Source of the DNA: a virus
Strand: one strand, 5' to 3'
IMG/VR virus record: IMGVR_UViG_3300025908_000008
Location: 1 to 26,155 of that record
Length of the DNA stretch: 26,155 nt
This document shows positions 6,876 to 13,829 of this stretch, in pieces. Every line of letters starts with the position of its first letter. Position 1 is the first letter of the stretch. The notes beneath the pieces were generated by a model. It saw only the letters and a program-made list of their open reading frames with translations, was not told where the DNA came from and did no database searches. A program made the position numbers and the translations under genes.

Positions 6876-7014
6876 CCGGATCCGCTGCGACGTTTGCGGC
6901 CGCCGGCGGCCGCTGGCGGCGCGGAGTAGGGATCGCCGGTTTGCCTGGTGCGCGCCGTGCCTCGAGAAGCTCGAGCGCGCCCGCGCCATGGTGGAGAGCG
7001 TCAAGGCGCCTTGA
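6832..7014 (+). CDS. Small basic CxxC protein after terL
   Basis: The ATG at 6832 lies inside the last codons of terL in another frame. The 60-residue product is very basic (MARPRPSTKKPGSANRIR) and has two CxxC pairs, CDVCGRRR and WCAPCLEKLE, which should bind one zinc ion. The stop at 7012-7014 lies inside operator site 2, so a repressor bound there would sit on the gene's end. Possible packaging-associated or HNH-like remnant, but no nuclease residues are visible. The true start is uncertain. Confidence 0.55.
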   Translation: MARPRPSTKKPGSANRIRCDVCGRRRPLAARSRDRRFAWCAPCLEKLERARAMVESVKAP

Positions 7015-7018
7015 CGCT
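6997..7018. promoter_or_regulatory. 22-bp perfect palindrome, operator candidate, site 2
   Basis: Again 22 bp of perfect inverted repeat around the exact core CGTCAAGGCGCCTTGACG (6999-7016). It sits at the end of one gene and just before the lipoprotein gene (ATG 7022 or 7046). The flanking bases differ from site 1 but keep symmetry, a sign of selection for dyad symmetry rather than simple duplication. Confidence 0.7.
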
Positions 7019-7045
7019 GCCATGATCCGCGGCGATATCGGCCGC

Positions 7046-7276
7046 ATGAAAACCGCTCTACCGATCGCCCGTTGGGCGTTCCTTCTGGTGCTGGTGCTGG
7101 GCACTAGCCAAACCGCGGCGTGCTCGAGCGCCGGCGACCCCGAGCGCGCGGCCCGATTGACCAGGGCGTTTAACGCCGGTTTCAGCGACGGCATTTCACG
7201 CCGGCCGGCCCGATCGACGTGCACGACAACGCGCCTGGGCCGCGGCCAGTGGCGCACTGACTGCCGGAGCTACTAG
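7046..7276 (+). CDS. Small lipoprotein
   Basis: I take ATG 7046 because it gives a proper signal peptide: MKTALPIARWAFLLVLVLGTSQTAAC, with charged start, hydrophobic core and lipobox TAAC, so Cys26 would be lipidated. An in-frame ATG at 7022 would add eight residues. The mature part is about 50 residues, basic (SRRPARSTCTTTRLGRG), with two further cysteines. Preceded by operator site 2. It could be an outer-membrane spanin or a lipoprotein blocking superinfection; no inner-membrane spanin partner is recognised. Confidence 0.65.
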   Translation: MKTALPIARWAFLLVLVLGTSQTAACSSAGDPERAARLTRAFNAGFSDGISRRPARSTCTTTRLGRGQWRTDCRSY

Positions 7277-7278
7277 CG

Positions 7279-7446
7279 ATGAAACGTTTGACCAGGCTCG
7301 AGCGCGAGCTGTTGCGCCGATCGGCCGAATTCGTGCTGGCCGGAGAGTGGCCATGGGAGGAAGGCGACGGCCCGAAGGCGATTCGCAAATGGGAGCGCGA
7401 GGCGGCGGCGCTGCGAGCCGCTATTGCCAAACTCGAGGCGACCTAG
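7279..7446 (+). CDS. Small charged helical protein
   Basis: ATG at 7279 three bases after the lipoprotein stop, with GGAG upstream. The 55-residue product is helical and highly charged (MKRLTRLERELLRRSAEFVLAGEWPWEE, then IRKWEREAAALRAAIAKLEAT). It is the last rightward gene before the terminator at 7505-7540. No family recognised. Confidence 0.6.
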   Translation: MKRLTRLERELLRRSAEFVLAGEWPWEEGDGPKAIRKWEREAAALRAAIAKLEAT

Positions 7447-7504
7447 AAACGCGGCGCCGGCTAACGCTGTACGCACACAACAGTAACCCCGCCGGCGCAA
7501 CGTG

Positions 7505-7540
7505 AAGCGGCCCAGGCTCCCAGGCCTGGGCCGCTTTTTT
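7505..7540 (+). terminator. Strong rho-independent terminator
   Basis: A perfect 13-bp stem, AAGCGGCCCAGGC (7505-7517) with GCCTGGGCCGCTT (7524-7536), has a 6-nt loop and a T-run from 7535 to 7540. It ends rightward transcription from the packaging region. On the other strand the stem is followed by no T-run, so it is mainly one-directional. A weaker inverted repeat GCGCCGGC/GCCGGCGC (7454-7461 and 7491-7498) lies just upstream. Confidence 0.9.
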
Positions 7541-7564
7541 GTGCCTCCGAGCTGGGCGCGAAAA

Positions 7565-7873
7565 TTAACGCGCCGGCGTGACTCCCGGCTTGTTCGCCTG
7601 GCCAGGGGCGCCGCCCTGGGGATGCTCGCCGGTTTGGCCTGGCGGCCCGCCCTGGGGATGCTCGCCGGCCTGCGCTGGCGGGTTTCCTTCGCCGGTGAAA
7701 GCCTGGCCGTGCTGGCGCTGGTGCGCCTGGCCGTAGGCGTCGACAAACGACTGGGCGCCGCGGCCGGCGTGCTCCGGATGGGCCTTCTCGAGCTCCGCGC
7801 GCAACGCTGGATCCATGGCATTGCGCACGGCCTCGAGCTCGAGCTGGCGGCCGCCGACGGTGACTTGGGGCAT
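7565..7873 (-). CDS. Leftward moron-like gene with tandem GEHPQGG repeat
   Basis: This is the only well-supported gene on the minus strand. The start at 7873 has GGGAGGAAAG just upstream on that strand, a strong ribosome-binding site; the stop TAA is at 7567-7565. The 102 residues begin MPQVTVGGRQLELEAVRNAM, continue with a helix (DPALRAELEKAHPEHAGRGAQSF) and end in a Pro/Gly/Gln-rich tail holding two 12-residue repeats, GEHPQGGPPGQ and GEHPQGGAPGQ (residues about 69-92). In DNA the repeat core is 22 bp, at 7611-7632 and 7647-7668. It sits against the transcription direction, next to a terminator, as morons do. Function unknown. A plus-strand frame over the same bases (7502-7891) is rejected. 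Confidence 0.7.
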   Translation of the reverse strand: MPQVTVGGRQLELEAVRNAMDPALRAELEKAHPEHAGRGAQSFVDAYGQAHQRQHGQAFTGEGNPPAQAGEHPQGGPPGQTGEHPQGGAPGQANKPGVTPAR

Positions 7874-8011
7874 AGGCTTTCCTCCCGGTGAACGATCAAA
7901 GGCAATGCCGCACGCCGGATCGTGGTTGCCAGGCGCCGCGGTAACGGGATACCTCGATGGCCACAAATGGTGTAAGGCGAAGCCTACGGCGCACAATCGC
8001 TAGGGGGGGCC
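7874..8011. other. Divergent intergenic region
   Basis: These 138 bases separate the leftward gene from the protease gene and should hold promoters for both. I see only weak hexamers: on the plus strand TTGCCA at about 7927 with a poor -10, and on the minus strand two TTGTG-type -35 candidates. No copy of the 18-bp operator is present. Confidence 0.4.
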
Positions 8012-8632
8012 ATGACCAGCCTAACGCCGTTCCGGGCCTGTTCTACTCTAGTTCTGAAATCGATAGACGATGACGCACGCGTCATAGAGGGCACGGCATC
8101 GCACGCGGCGCCGGATCTAGCCGGCGACATTATCGAGCCGAAGGGCGCCGTTTACGCGCTGCCCATGCCGTTGCTGATGCAACACGACCGCGACCGGCCG
8201 GTGGGCGAGGTGGCCGCCGCGCAAGTGTCCGACTCCGAAATTTCAATTCGCGCGACGTTCGCCAGGGATACCGGCCTGGCCTATGTGGATGACGCGTGGA
8301 AGCAAGTTAAGGCCGGCCTGGTGCGTGGCCTGTCGATCGGCGCGCAACCGCTCAAGGCGGAGCCGATCGTGGACAAAGACGGCCGCATGACCGGCGTGCG
8401 CTACACGGCCTGGCGCTGGCTCGAGCTCTCCGCGGTGACGCTGCCCATGAATCAGCGAGCCGGCATTGACGTTGTAAAGATGTTCGACCCGTGGGGAGCG
8501 ACGGCGTTTCCGCCGCGCCTTGATCCAGGGGGCGAGCTGCCAGGCGCCGAGCCCGTGCGCCAATCCTACGAAGCAACCCGAGCTCGCGCCCAGGCCGCCC
8601 TAAAGGCCGCGCGCGCGGTGCTCCACCGTTAG
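8012..8632 (+). CDS. HK97-type prohead protease
   Basis: This serine protease (family S78, HK97 gp4-like) cleaves the scaffold part of the capsid protein during maturation. The 206-residue product has the expected layout: an N-terminal strand region (RVIEGTASHAAPDLAGDIIEPKGAV), the His region LLMQHDRDRPVGEV (His58), the Ser region VRGLSIGAQPL (Ser108), and WRWLELSAVTLPMNQRAGI with an acidic residue near the third catalytic position. Start ATG 8012 follows GCTAGGGGGGGCC. The capsid gene follows 11 nt after the stop, the usual order. Confidence 0.9.
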   Translation: MTSLTPFRACSTLVLKSIDDDARVIEGTASHAAPDLAGDIIEPKGAVYALPMPLLMQHDRDRPVGEVAAAQVSDSEISIRATFARDTGLAYVDDAWKQVKAGLVRGLSIGAQPLKAEPIVDKDGRMTGVRYTAWRWLELSAVTLPMNQRAGIDVVKMFDPWGATAFPPRLDPGGELPGAEPVRQSYEATRARAQAALKAARAVLHR

Positions 8633-8643
8633 GACGATTCGCC

Positions 8644-10056
8644 ATGAACGTTTCCGACAACATTGCGCGCCTGGCTGCGAAACAGGCGGCCGACTATGCG
8701 ACGCTCGAGGGCCTGGTGGCCCAGCTCGACAAGGACACTGGTAACGCGACGATCAAGGGCCAGGTGGACCAACTAACCGTCCAGCTCGAGAAGGACGCCG
8801 GCGCGCTGGCGTCATTCCAGGCGATCGAAAAAGCCCAGGCGCGGCTCGCGCTGCCGATCGCGCCGGCGATCGTGGCGCCCAAGCGCGGCGAGGCGAAAGC
8901 GACGCATATCTGGCGCGCCGCCGTCGTGATGTTCGACTCGTATCATTCGCGGCGATCGATCGACGAAGTTTTGAAAGAGCGTTACGGCGACGACGAAGTG
9001 ACCCGCGACGTTTGCACGCTCGCGCTCAATCATTCGACGCCAGGCCGCGGCCATGACGTGCTGCAAATGATGCTGATACAGCGCGCCGCCCAGGGGCCGG
9101 CAACAACCTTTACGCCAGGCTATGCGCAAGAGCTGGTGCACCAAACATACGCGGCGTTCCTCGATGAGCTCCGCGGCGTGTCGGCCGTCGCCCGCGTGAA
9201 TTTCGTTTCCGACTCCTTCGCGAACGGCGCGCCGATCGTTGTTCCGTATCGCGTCGCAAAAGAACCGTTCCCCGACAATTTCGAGGCCGCGTTCCGTCGC
9301 GAGGGCGACCCGATTCGCGTGGGCCGGCTGCGCACTGGCGCCAAAACGCTCTATCCCTATTCCATGGGCGTGATCGGCACGTTTACGCGTGAGCTGTTGC
9401 GCCGCTCGACGCCGTCGATCGAAACCATGATTCGCCAGGCTATGCTCGATGACACGGCGAGCATTATCGACGCGCTGGTGTTCGGCAACGGCGCCGCCGT
9501 CGCCGGCCTGCGGCCCGCCGGCCTGACCAACGGAATCGATCCGACCGACACGCACGCGGCGACGGCGACGCCGACGATTGCCGATATCGACGCCGACCTT
9601 AACAAGCTGGTGAAACAGCTAGTCGCGGTTCGCATGATGGGCGGCCCGTCGACGTCGTGGGTTATGAACACGGCGAACGCCGTCACGCTCTCGACCTTGC
9701 AAAACGCGCTGGGCGGATCGGCCTTCCCTGGCACGACGGCCCAGGGCGGAACGCTCAAGGGCTATCCGGTGGCCGCGTCGCCGTATTTCGCGCTCGACCG
9801 CGTGTTGCTGGTCGACGGCGCCGGCGTCTTTATGGCCGGCGGCACGCCGGAGTTTGAAATGTCGACTCAGGCAACCTTGCATGAGGAAAACACGGCGCCG
9901 TTGCCGATCGGCTCCGCCGGAGCTCCGGCGACCGTCGCGGCGCCGGCGCGCTCGCTGTTCCAAACCAACAGCGCGGCGCTGCGCATGATCGAAGAAATAT
10001 CCTGGGATGAGCTGCGGACCGGAGCGGTTCAAGAGCTGACTGGCGTAGCCTGGTAG
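8644..10056 (+). CDS. Major capsid protein, HK97 fold
   Basis: 470 residues. The first about 85 residues form a coiled-coil scaffold (delta) domain (LAAKQAADYATLEGLVAQLDKDTGN, KGQVDQLTVQLEKDAGALASFQAIEKAQARLAL), which the neighbouring protease is expected to remove. The rest matches HK97-type coats: GPATTFTPGYAQELVHQ at the N-arm, RVNFVSDSFANGAPIVVPYRV, SMGVIGTFTRELLRRS, DALVFGNGAAVAGLRPAGL, WVMNTANAVTLSTLQ and GGTLKGYPVAASPYF, ending in a beta-rich P-domain segment. Order protease then capsid is normal; the portal, however, comes after it instead of before. Confidence 0.9.
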   Translation: MNVSDNIARLAAKQAADYATLEGLVAQLDKDTGNATIKGQVDQLTVQLEKDAGALASFQAIEKAQARLALPIAPAIVAPKRGEAKATHIWRAAVVMFDSYHSRRSIDEVLKERYGDDEVTRDVCTLALNHSTPGRGHDVLQMMLIQRAAQGPATTFTPGYAQELVHQTYAAFLDELRGVSAVARVNFVSDSFANGAPIVVPYRVAKEPFPDNFEAAFRREGDPIRVGRLRTGAKTLYPYSMGVIGTFTRELLRRSTPSIETMIRQAMLDDTASIIDALVFGNGAAVAGLRPAGLTNGIDPTDTHAATATPTIADIDADLNKLVKQLVAVRMMGGPSTSWVMNTANAVTLSTLQNALGGSAFPGTTAQGGTLKGYPVAASPYFALDRVLLVDGAGVFMAGGTPEFEMSTQATLHEENTAPLPIGSAGAPATVAAPARSLFQTNSAALRMIEEISWDELRTGAVQELTGVAW

Positions 10057-10185
10057 AGCGCAAGAGGGATCCGGCCGCTAGGGGGCGGCCGGTCCCAACC
10101 TCGAGAGCGGCGCCTGGCGTTAACCTTCCCCGACCACACGACCCCGAACGCCCCGCGCCGCTCTCACTCTTTCGAGGGGGCGTTG
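10057..10185. other. Structured intergenic segment after the capsid gene
   Basis: Two inverted repeats fill this 129-base gap. The first is CCGGCCGC (10071-10078) with GCGGCCGG (10085-10092), 6-nt loop, 14 nt after the capsid stop. The second is GAGAGCGGCGC (10103-10113) with GCGCCGCTCTC (10155-10165), a perfect 11-bp pair enclosing 41 nt that contain a shorter GGCGTT/AACGCC pair. No T-run follows either, so partial termination or mRNA processing that sets capsid above portal expression is the likely role. Confidence 0.55.
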
Positions 10186-10473
10186 ATGTTAAGACCAAAC
10201 CAAATGCTCGTTTGGGTATCGCAGGGAACGGCCGCCGATCGCCGGACCGGCTTTGTTGCGATGACCCGCGCGGCGTTCATACAGGCCGAGTCGCAAGGGC
10301 GCGCCCAGGATCCACGAGTCGGCGCGCTGCATTTGAAGTACATACGCCGCGACCTGTTCGTGGCGCCGCCGCTGGCCGACCAGGCGCCGGAGCCGCGATC
10401 GCCGGCGCCGCCGTTGCCGGTTCATTCGACCAGGCCGCCGGCGCGCCGGCGCTCGAGCTCGAGCGAGGGCTAG
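10186..10473 (+). CDS. Hypothetical protein between capsid and portal
   Basis: ATG at 10186 after GAGGGGGCGTTG. The 95-residue product has a beta-rich N-terminal half (MLRPNQMLVWVSQGTAADRRTGFVAMTRAAF) followed by DPRVGALHLKYIRRD, then a Pro/Arg/Ser-rich disordered tail (RSPAPPLPVHSTRPPARRRSSSS). In this position it may be a head accessory protein, but no family is recognised. Its stop touches the portal start. Confidence 0.6.
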   Translation: MLRPNQMLVWVSQGTAADRRTGFVAMTRAAFIQAESQGRAQDPRVGALHLKYIRRDLFVAPPLADQAPEPRSPAPPLPVHSTRPPARRRSSSSEG

Positions 10474-11856
10474 GTGGGCGTCGTTACCTGGCTGCGCCGC
10501 GCCGTGGCCGAAGGCGCCTGGCGCATGGCCTACGGCCGATCGATCGAAAGCGGCCGCGTCTATGACATTCCATTCGGTGACGGCTGGGAGCGCGGCTTGC
10601 GGCTCATGGCTGGCCCGATCGACGGCCGCGGCGTGCCGGCGGCGTTCGCGTGCGTCATGTCGTTTGCTCGAGCGATTAGCCAGGCGACGCCGGCGCACAA
10701 ACGCGTGAGCTCGAGCGGCAAGCATGAAGTGGTCGAAACGTCGCCGGCCGCTCGATTGCTGCGCTATCCCAACGCGTACCAAACGTTTGAACAATTTATT
10801 TTCAATATCATTGCGGCGCACGGTTTCGACGGCGAGGCGCTGGCGCTTATCACGCGCGACGATCGCGGCGCGCCGGCGGAGCTCCACCCGATTCCGCGGC
10901 GCGCCTGGCAACCCTATGTGACGCCGCGCTCCGGCGCCGTTTTCTATTACGTGGGCGAGAGCTCTAACGGCCTCTATCCCGAGCGGCTCGAGCTGGTGCC
11001 GGCGCGCGACGTGATTCATTTCCGGCAATACACGCCACGCCATCCGCTGGTAGGCGAAACCGCGCTGGCCGCGGCCGCGCTGGCGACTGGCGTTAACGTC
11101 GCGCTCTCCGCAAGCCAGGCGGCGTTTTTCTCCAATATGTCGCGACCCGCCGGCGTGCTGTCGACCGACCAGGCGCTTAACCGCGATCAAATGACCAGGC
11201 TGCGGACGGCCTTCAAAGAACAGGCCGCCGGCATGTCTCAAGGCGAATTGCCGATACTGGCGAACGGCCTGAAATTCCAACAGCTCGCAATCTCGAGCGT
11301 CGACGCGCAATTGATCGAATCGCAACGTATGTCGATCGAGGAAATCGCCCGAACGATGGGCGTTCCGTTGCCGGTGATCGGCGTCTTACAGGGCGCGACA
11401 TACAACAACGTTGAACAGCTCATAAATCACTGGCTGGCGGTTTCGCTGGGATCCTTGCTCGAGAGTGTGGAGCGCGCGCTGGATCGCGCCTTTGCCCTGC
11501 CGCGCTCCGAATATGTGGAGCTCGATACAAACGCGTTGCTTCGCTCCGACCTGGCGGCGCGTATCGACGCGCTGACAAAGGGGATCCAGGGCGGCCTCTA
11601 TGCGCCGGACGAAGCGCGCGAGCTCGAGGGCCTCAATCCGACCAACGGCGGCGGCGAGCCGTATTTGCAACAGCAAATGACGCCGCTGTCGCGCCTGGCA
11701 AAGATTGCCGACAAGGCGGCGGAGCCGACGCCGGCGCCGCGGCCCGCGCCGGCGCCGGCGCCGACGCCGGCGAACGCGAACGAAAAGGCCTTTAACCCGG
11801 AGCGCGCGGCGGAGCTGCTACGCGCCAGGCTCGAGAGGCGCGCGAATGTCGGATGA
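10474..11856 (+). CDS. Portal protein, HK97 family
   Basis: The dodecameric portal is the capsid gate for DNA and the seat for the terminase and the connector. The 460-residue product starts at GTG 10474, directly after the preceding TAG. It shows family features: AHGFDGEALALITRDDRGAP, ELHPIPRRAWQPYV, ARDVIHFRQYTPRHPLVGETAL, a central helix with IARTMGVPLPVIG (about 291-303), and YAPDEARELEGLNPTNGG near the C terminus. A Pro/Ala linker (TPAPRPAPAPAPTPA) precedes a short helix. Finding portal after capsid departs from the usual portal-protease-capsid order. Confidence 0.9.
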   Translation: MGVVTWLRRAVAEGAWRMAYGRSIESGRVYDIPFGDGWERGLRLMAGPIDGRGVPAAFACVMSFARAISQATPAHKRVSSSGKHEVVETSPAARLLRYPNAYQTFEQFIFNIIAAHGFDGEALALITRDDRGAPAELHPIPRRAWQPYVTPRSGAVFYYVGESSNGLYPERLELVPARDVIHFRQYTPRHPLVGETALAAAALATGVNVALSASQAAFFSNMSRPAGVLSTDQALNRDQMTRLRTAFKEQAAGMSQGELPILANGLKFQQLAISSVDAQLIESQRMSIEEIARTMGVPLPVIGVLQGATYNNVEQLINHWLAVSLGSLLESVERALDRAFALPRSEYVELDTNALLRSDLAARIDALTKGIQGGLYAPDEARELEGLNPTNGGGEPYLQQQMTPLSRLAKIADKAAEPTPAPRPAPAPAPTPANANEKAFNPERAAELLRARLERRANVG

Positions 11857-12493
11857 TCTAGAGCGACTGTTTAGCCAGGCGCTCGAGCCGCTGGTGCTCG
11901 AGCTCGAGCAAACGCGATCGGCCCAGGGCGAGCTCCGCCAGGGCCTCGAGGCGATGGGCGCCGAGCTCGCGGCCGTGCGCGCCGAGCTCACGGCGGCCCA
12001 GGGCGAGCTCGCGACGTTCAAGGCGCATCGCTTGGACGTGGAGGCCTGGGCGCCTGGCGTCTATCGCCAGGGCCGCGTCGTGCAGCATTTTCACGGCCAG
12101 TATTTCGAGGCGCTCGAGGATACGGCGGCGGAGCCTGGCGAGGGCGGCGCCTGGCGGCGCCTGGGCCTGGCCGGATTCCGGTTCCGCGGCCTGCGCGTCG
12201 ACGGCGCCGACTATCAAACCGGCGACCTGGTGCAAGCCGACGGCGGCACGCTCCTACAGTCCGGCGACAAACTTACGTGGCTGGCGTTGCGCGGCCATCG
12301 CGGCAAGCCAGGATTGCCTGGGGATCCTGGCAAGCCTGGCGACCCTGGCCGGCCTGGGGATCCTGGCGCGCCTGGCAAGCCAGGCGCCGCCCTGGTGCGG
12401 CTCGAGGCCGATCGCGGCGTGTTGTTCGCCGTCATGTCGGACGGCGAGCGGCGCGCGATCGCGCTCGAGGCCGTGGAAGGGGCGACCGCATGA
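11846..12493 (+). CDS. Coiled-coil protein with collagen-like repeat
   Basis: The ATG at 11846 overlaps the portal end by 11 bp. The 215-residue product has three parts: a long coiled coil (residues about 5-65, repeated GELxxGLEAMGAELAAVRAEL-type heptads), a beta-rich middle with Trp and Tyr (VEAWAPGVYRQGRVV, YFEALEDT, GLRVDGADYQTGDLVQADG), and a Gly-X-Y run from about residue 150 to 180 (GKPGLPGDPGKPGDP and on) of ten triplets, ending in a short globular tail. Coiled coil plus collagen triple helix implies a trimer, suggesting a capsid or connector fibre. Its position between portal and connector supports a structural role. Exact function unknown. Confidence 0.7.
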   Translation: MSDDLERLFSQALEPLVLELEQTRSAQGELRQGLEAMGAELAAVRAELTAAQGELATFKAHRLDVEAWAPGVYRQGRVVQHFHGQYFEALEDTAAEPGEGGAWRRLGLAGFRFRGLRVDGADYQTGDLVQADGGTLLQSGDKLTWLALRGHRGKPGLPGDPGKPGDPGRPGDPGAPGKPGAALVRLEADRGVLFAVMSDGERRAIALEAVEGATA

Positions 12494-13080
12494 CCTGGCC
12501 GACCGATACCCTAAGCGCGTTCAAGGCCTGGCTGGGCGCCACGACGGCGACCGATGACCAGCTAACGGCGGCGCTCGAGCTCGCCCTGGTGACGGTCGAA
12601 AACTGGCTGGATCGACCGTTGGAGCTCAAGCAACGGACACAAACCGATTTCGACGCAAATTGCGTGGTGCGGCTCCGCGCCTGGCCTGTCGACAACGTGA
12701 CCAGCGTTACCTATGCCGGCCAGGCCGCCGACGTCGCGCTGTTGGCGCTCGACAAGGCGACCGGCCGGCTTGCGGTGCCGTACTACTGGGGCGCAATCGA
12801 AACCGTTTACAGCGGCGGTTTTGACCCCATGCCGCGCGACCTTGAGCTGGTGTTGTGGACCGTCGCCGCGGCGGTGCTGCCGGCCTCGAGCTCGCGCGCC
12901 GGCGTGAGCCTGGCGCCGGCGGTCCGGCGCGTAACCACGCCGGACGTTGGCACGGTCGAATATGCGACGCCGCCGGCGAGCGAAAGCCAGGCGGAGCAAT
13001 TGCTGGGCGGCGCCATACCGCCGCAATTCGAATCGGTGCTGGCGCGCTATCGCGCCGAGTCGGTCATAGGGGGTGCATGA
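12490..13080 (+). CDS. Head-tail connector, gp6-like
   Basis: ATG 12490 overlaps the previous stop (ATGA). The 196-residue protein starts DTLSAFKAWLGATTATDDQLTAALELALVTVENWLDRPL, the helical start typical of phage gp6-like (phage_connect_1-type) proteins, followed by beta strands (CVVRLRAWPVDNVTSVTYAGQ, AIETVYSGGFDPMPRDLELVLWTVAAAVL). These proteins form a ring under the portal that joins head and tail. The location, two genes after the portal, fits. Confidence 0.75.
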   Translation: MTWPTDTLSAFKAWLGATTATDDQLTAALELALVTVENWLDRPLELKQRTQTDFDANCVVRLRAWPVDNVTSVTYAGQAADVALLALDKATGRLAVPYYWGAIETVYSGGFDPMPRDLELVLWTVAAAVLPASSSRAGVSLAPAVRRVTTPDVGTVEYATPPASESQAEQLLGGAIPPQFESVLARYRAESVIGGA

Positions 13081-13424
13081 TGGGCGCGCCGTTCTGGAAC
13101 GAAGCGCATCGCCAGGCCTGGGAGGGCAACGTTGCCCTGTTGGCGGCGCCGGCGACGTGGACGCAAGACGGCGTTGCCGTCGCGCTGCAAGCCGGCTTTG
13201 CGATCGGCCGCGAAACCGACGTTGCCGTGGCTAACGCGCTGGGCGTGGGCGTGCGCAAGGTGACGTTGCGCGCGATGGATACCGCCGGCCGGACGCCGCG
13301 GCCGCTCGATAGGCTCGAGCTCGCCGGCGAGGTGCTGACGATCGACGCCGTAACGCCGATCGTTTTTGCCGGCGAGCTCTACGGCTGGAAATGCCAATGC
13401 GCCGGCCAGGATCCGACGCCATGA
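13077..13424 (+). CDS. Putative head-closure protein
   Basis: Two in-frame starts, 13077 and 13080, overlap the connector stop; TAGGGGG ahead favours 13077. The 115-residue protein is mostly beta: DGVAVALQAGFAIGRETDVAVANALGVGVRKVTLRAMDT and PRPLDRLELAGEVLTIDAVTPIVFAGELYGWKCQC. Size, composition and position between connector and tail-terminator-like genes fit a head-closure or head-tail adaptor protein. There is no diagnostic motif, so this rests mainly on position. Confidence 0.5.
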   Translation: MMGAPFWNEAHRQAWEGNVALLAAPATWTQDGVAVALQAGFAIGRETDVAVANALGVGVRKVTLRAMDTAGRTPRPLDRLELAGEVLTIDAVTPIVFAGELYGWKCQCAGQDPTP

Positions 13425-13828
13425 GCGGCGAGGCATACAAGCGCGGCCTGGTGCGCGGCTGGTGCGACGCCGTCGCCGCGGCGGCGTTCGTGCCGACGAT
13501 CAACGACGCCGATCGGCCGGCCGATGGCGCGCCGTGGTTTACGATCGTATGGGAGCCCGACACCGTGGAGCCGATCGCCTATTGCGGCGTCGCCATGGAA
13601 ACCGGCGCGCTAAACGTGATCGTGGGCGGCGAGCCTGGGAACGGCGACGCCGCGGTGGCCGCGGCGAGCGACGCCGTCGTGGCCGAGCTCCTGGCCAATG
13701 CGGATCCGCAAGGCCAGCTCACGCTCGAGCGCGCAAACGGGACGGCCGAACACTCGAGCGGCACGGCCGATCGCTGGTATCGACTGCAAACGCCGCTCGC
13801 TTATCGCTACATCAACGGAGGGCCGTAA
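13421..13828 (+). CDS. Putative tail terminator or tail completion protein
   Basis: ATG 13421 overlaps the stop of the previous gene. The 135-residue alpha/beta product (VPTINDADRPADGAPWFTIVWEPDTVEPIAYCGVAMETGALNVIVGGEPGNGDAAV, then SDAVVAELLANADPQGQLTLERANGT) has the length and ordering of tail terminators that cap the tail tube before it joins the head. It lies directly before the major tail protein, their usual place. No sequence motif is decisive. Confidence 0.5.
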   Translation: MSGEAYKRGLVRGWCDAVAAAAFVPTINDADRPADGAPWFTIVWEPDTVEPIAYCGVAMETGALNVIVGGEPGNGDAAVAAASDAVVAELLANADPQGQLTLERANGTAEHSSGTADRWYRLQTPLAYRYINGGP

Positions 13829-13829
13829 A

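Noticed and set aside
7502-7891. Plus-strand open frame over the terminator and the leftward gene
   Set aside because: It starts inside the terminator and covers the minus-strand gene, which has a proper ribosome-binding site and more protein-like sequence.
8812-9555. Minus-strand open frame opposite the capsid gene
   Set aside because: Composition is a shadow of the capsid codons; no ribosome-binding site or recognisable domain.
10189-11325. Long minus-strand open frame opposite the portal gene
   Set aside because: It is the complement of a well-supported portal gene, has an Arg/His/Ala-rich composition typical of shadow frames in GC-rich DNA, and lacks a ribosome-binding site.
12301-12390. 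Repetitive CCTGGC-rich DNA considered as a noncoding repeat
   Set aside because: It is in frame and encodes Gly-X-Y collagen-like triplets, so it is part of a coding sequence.
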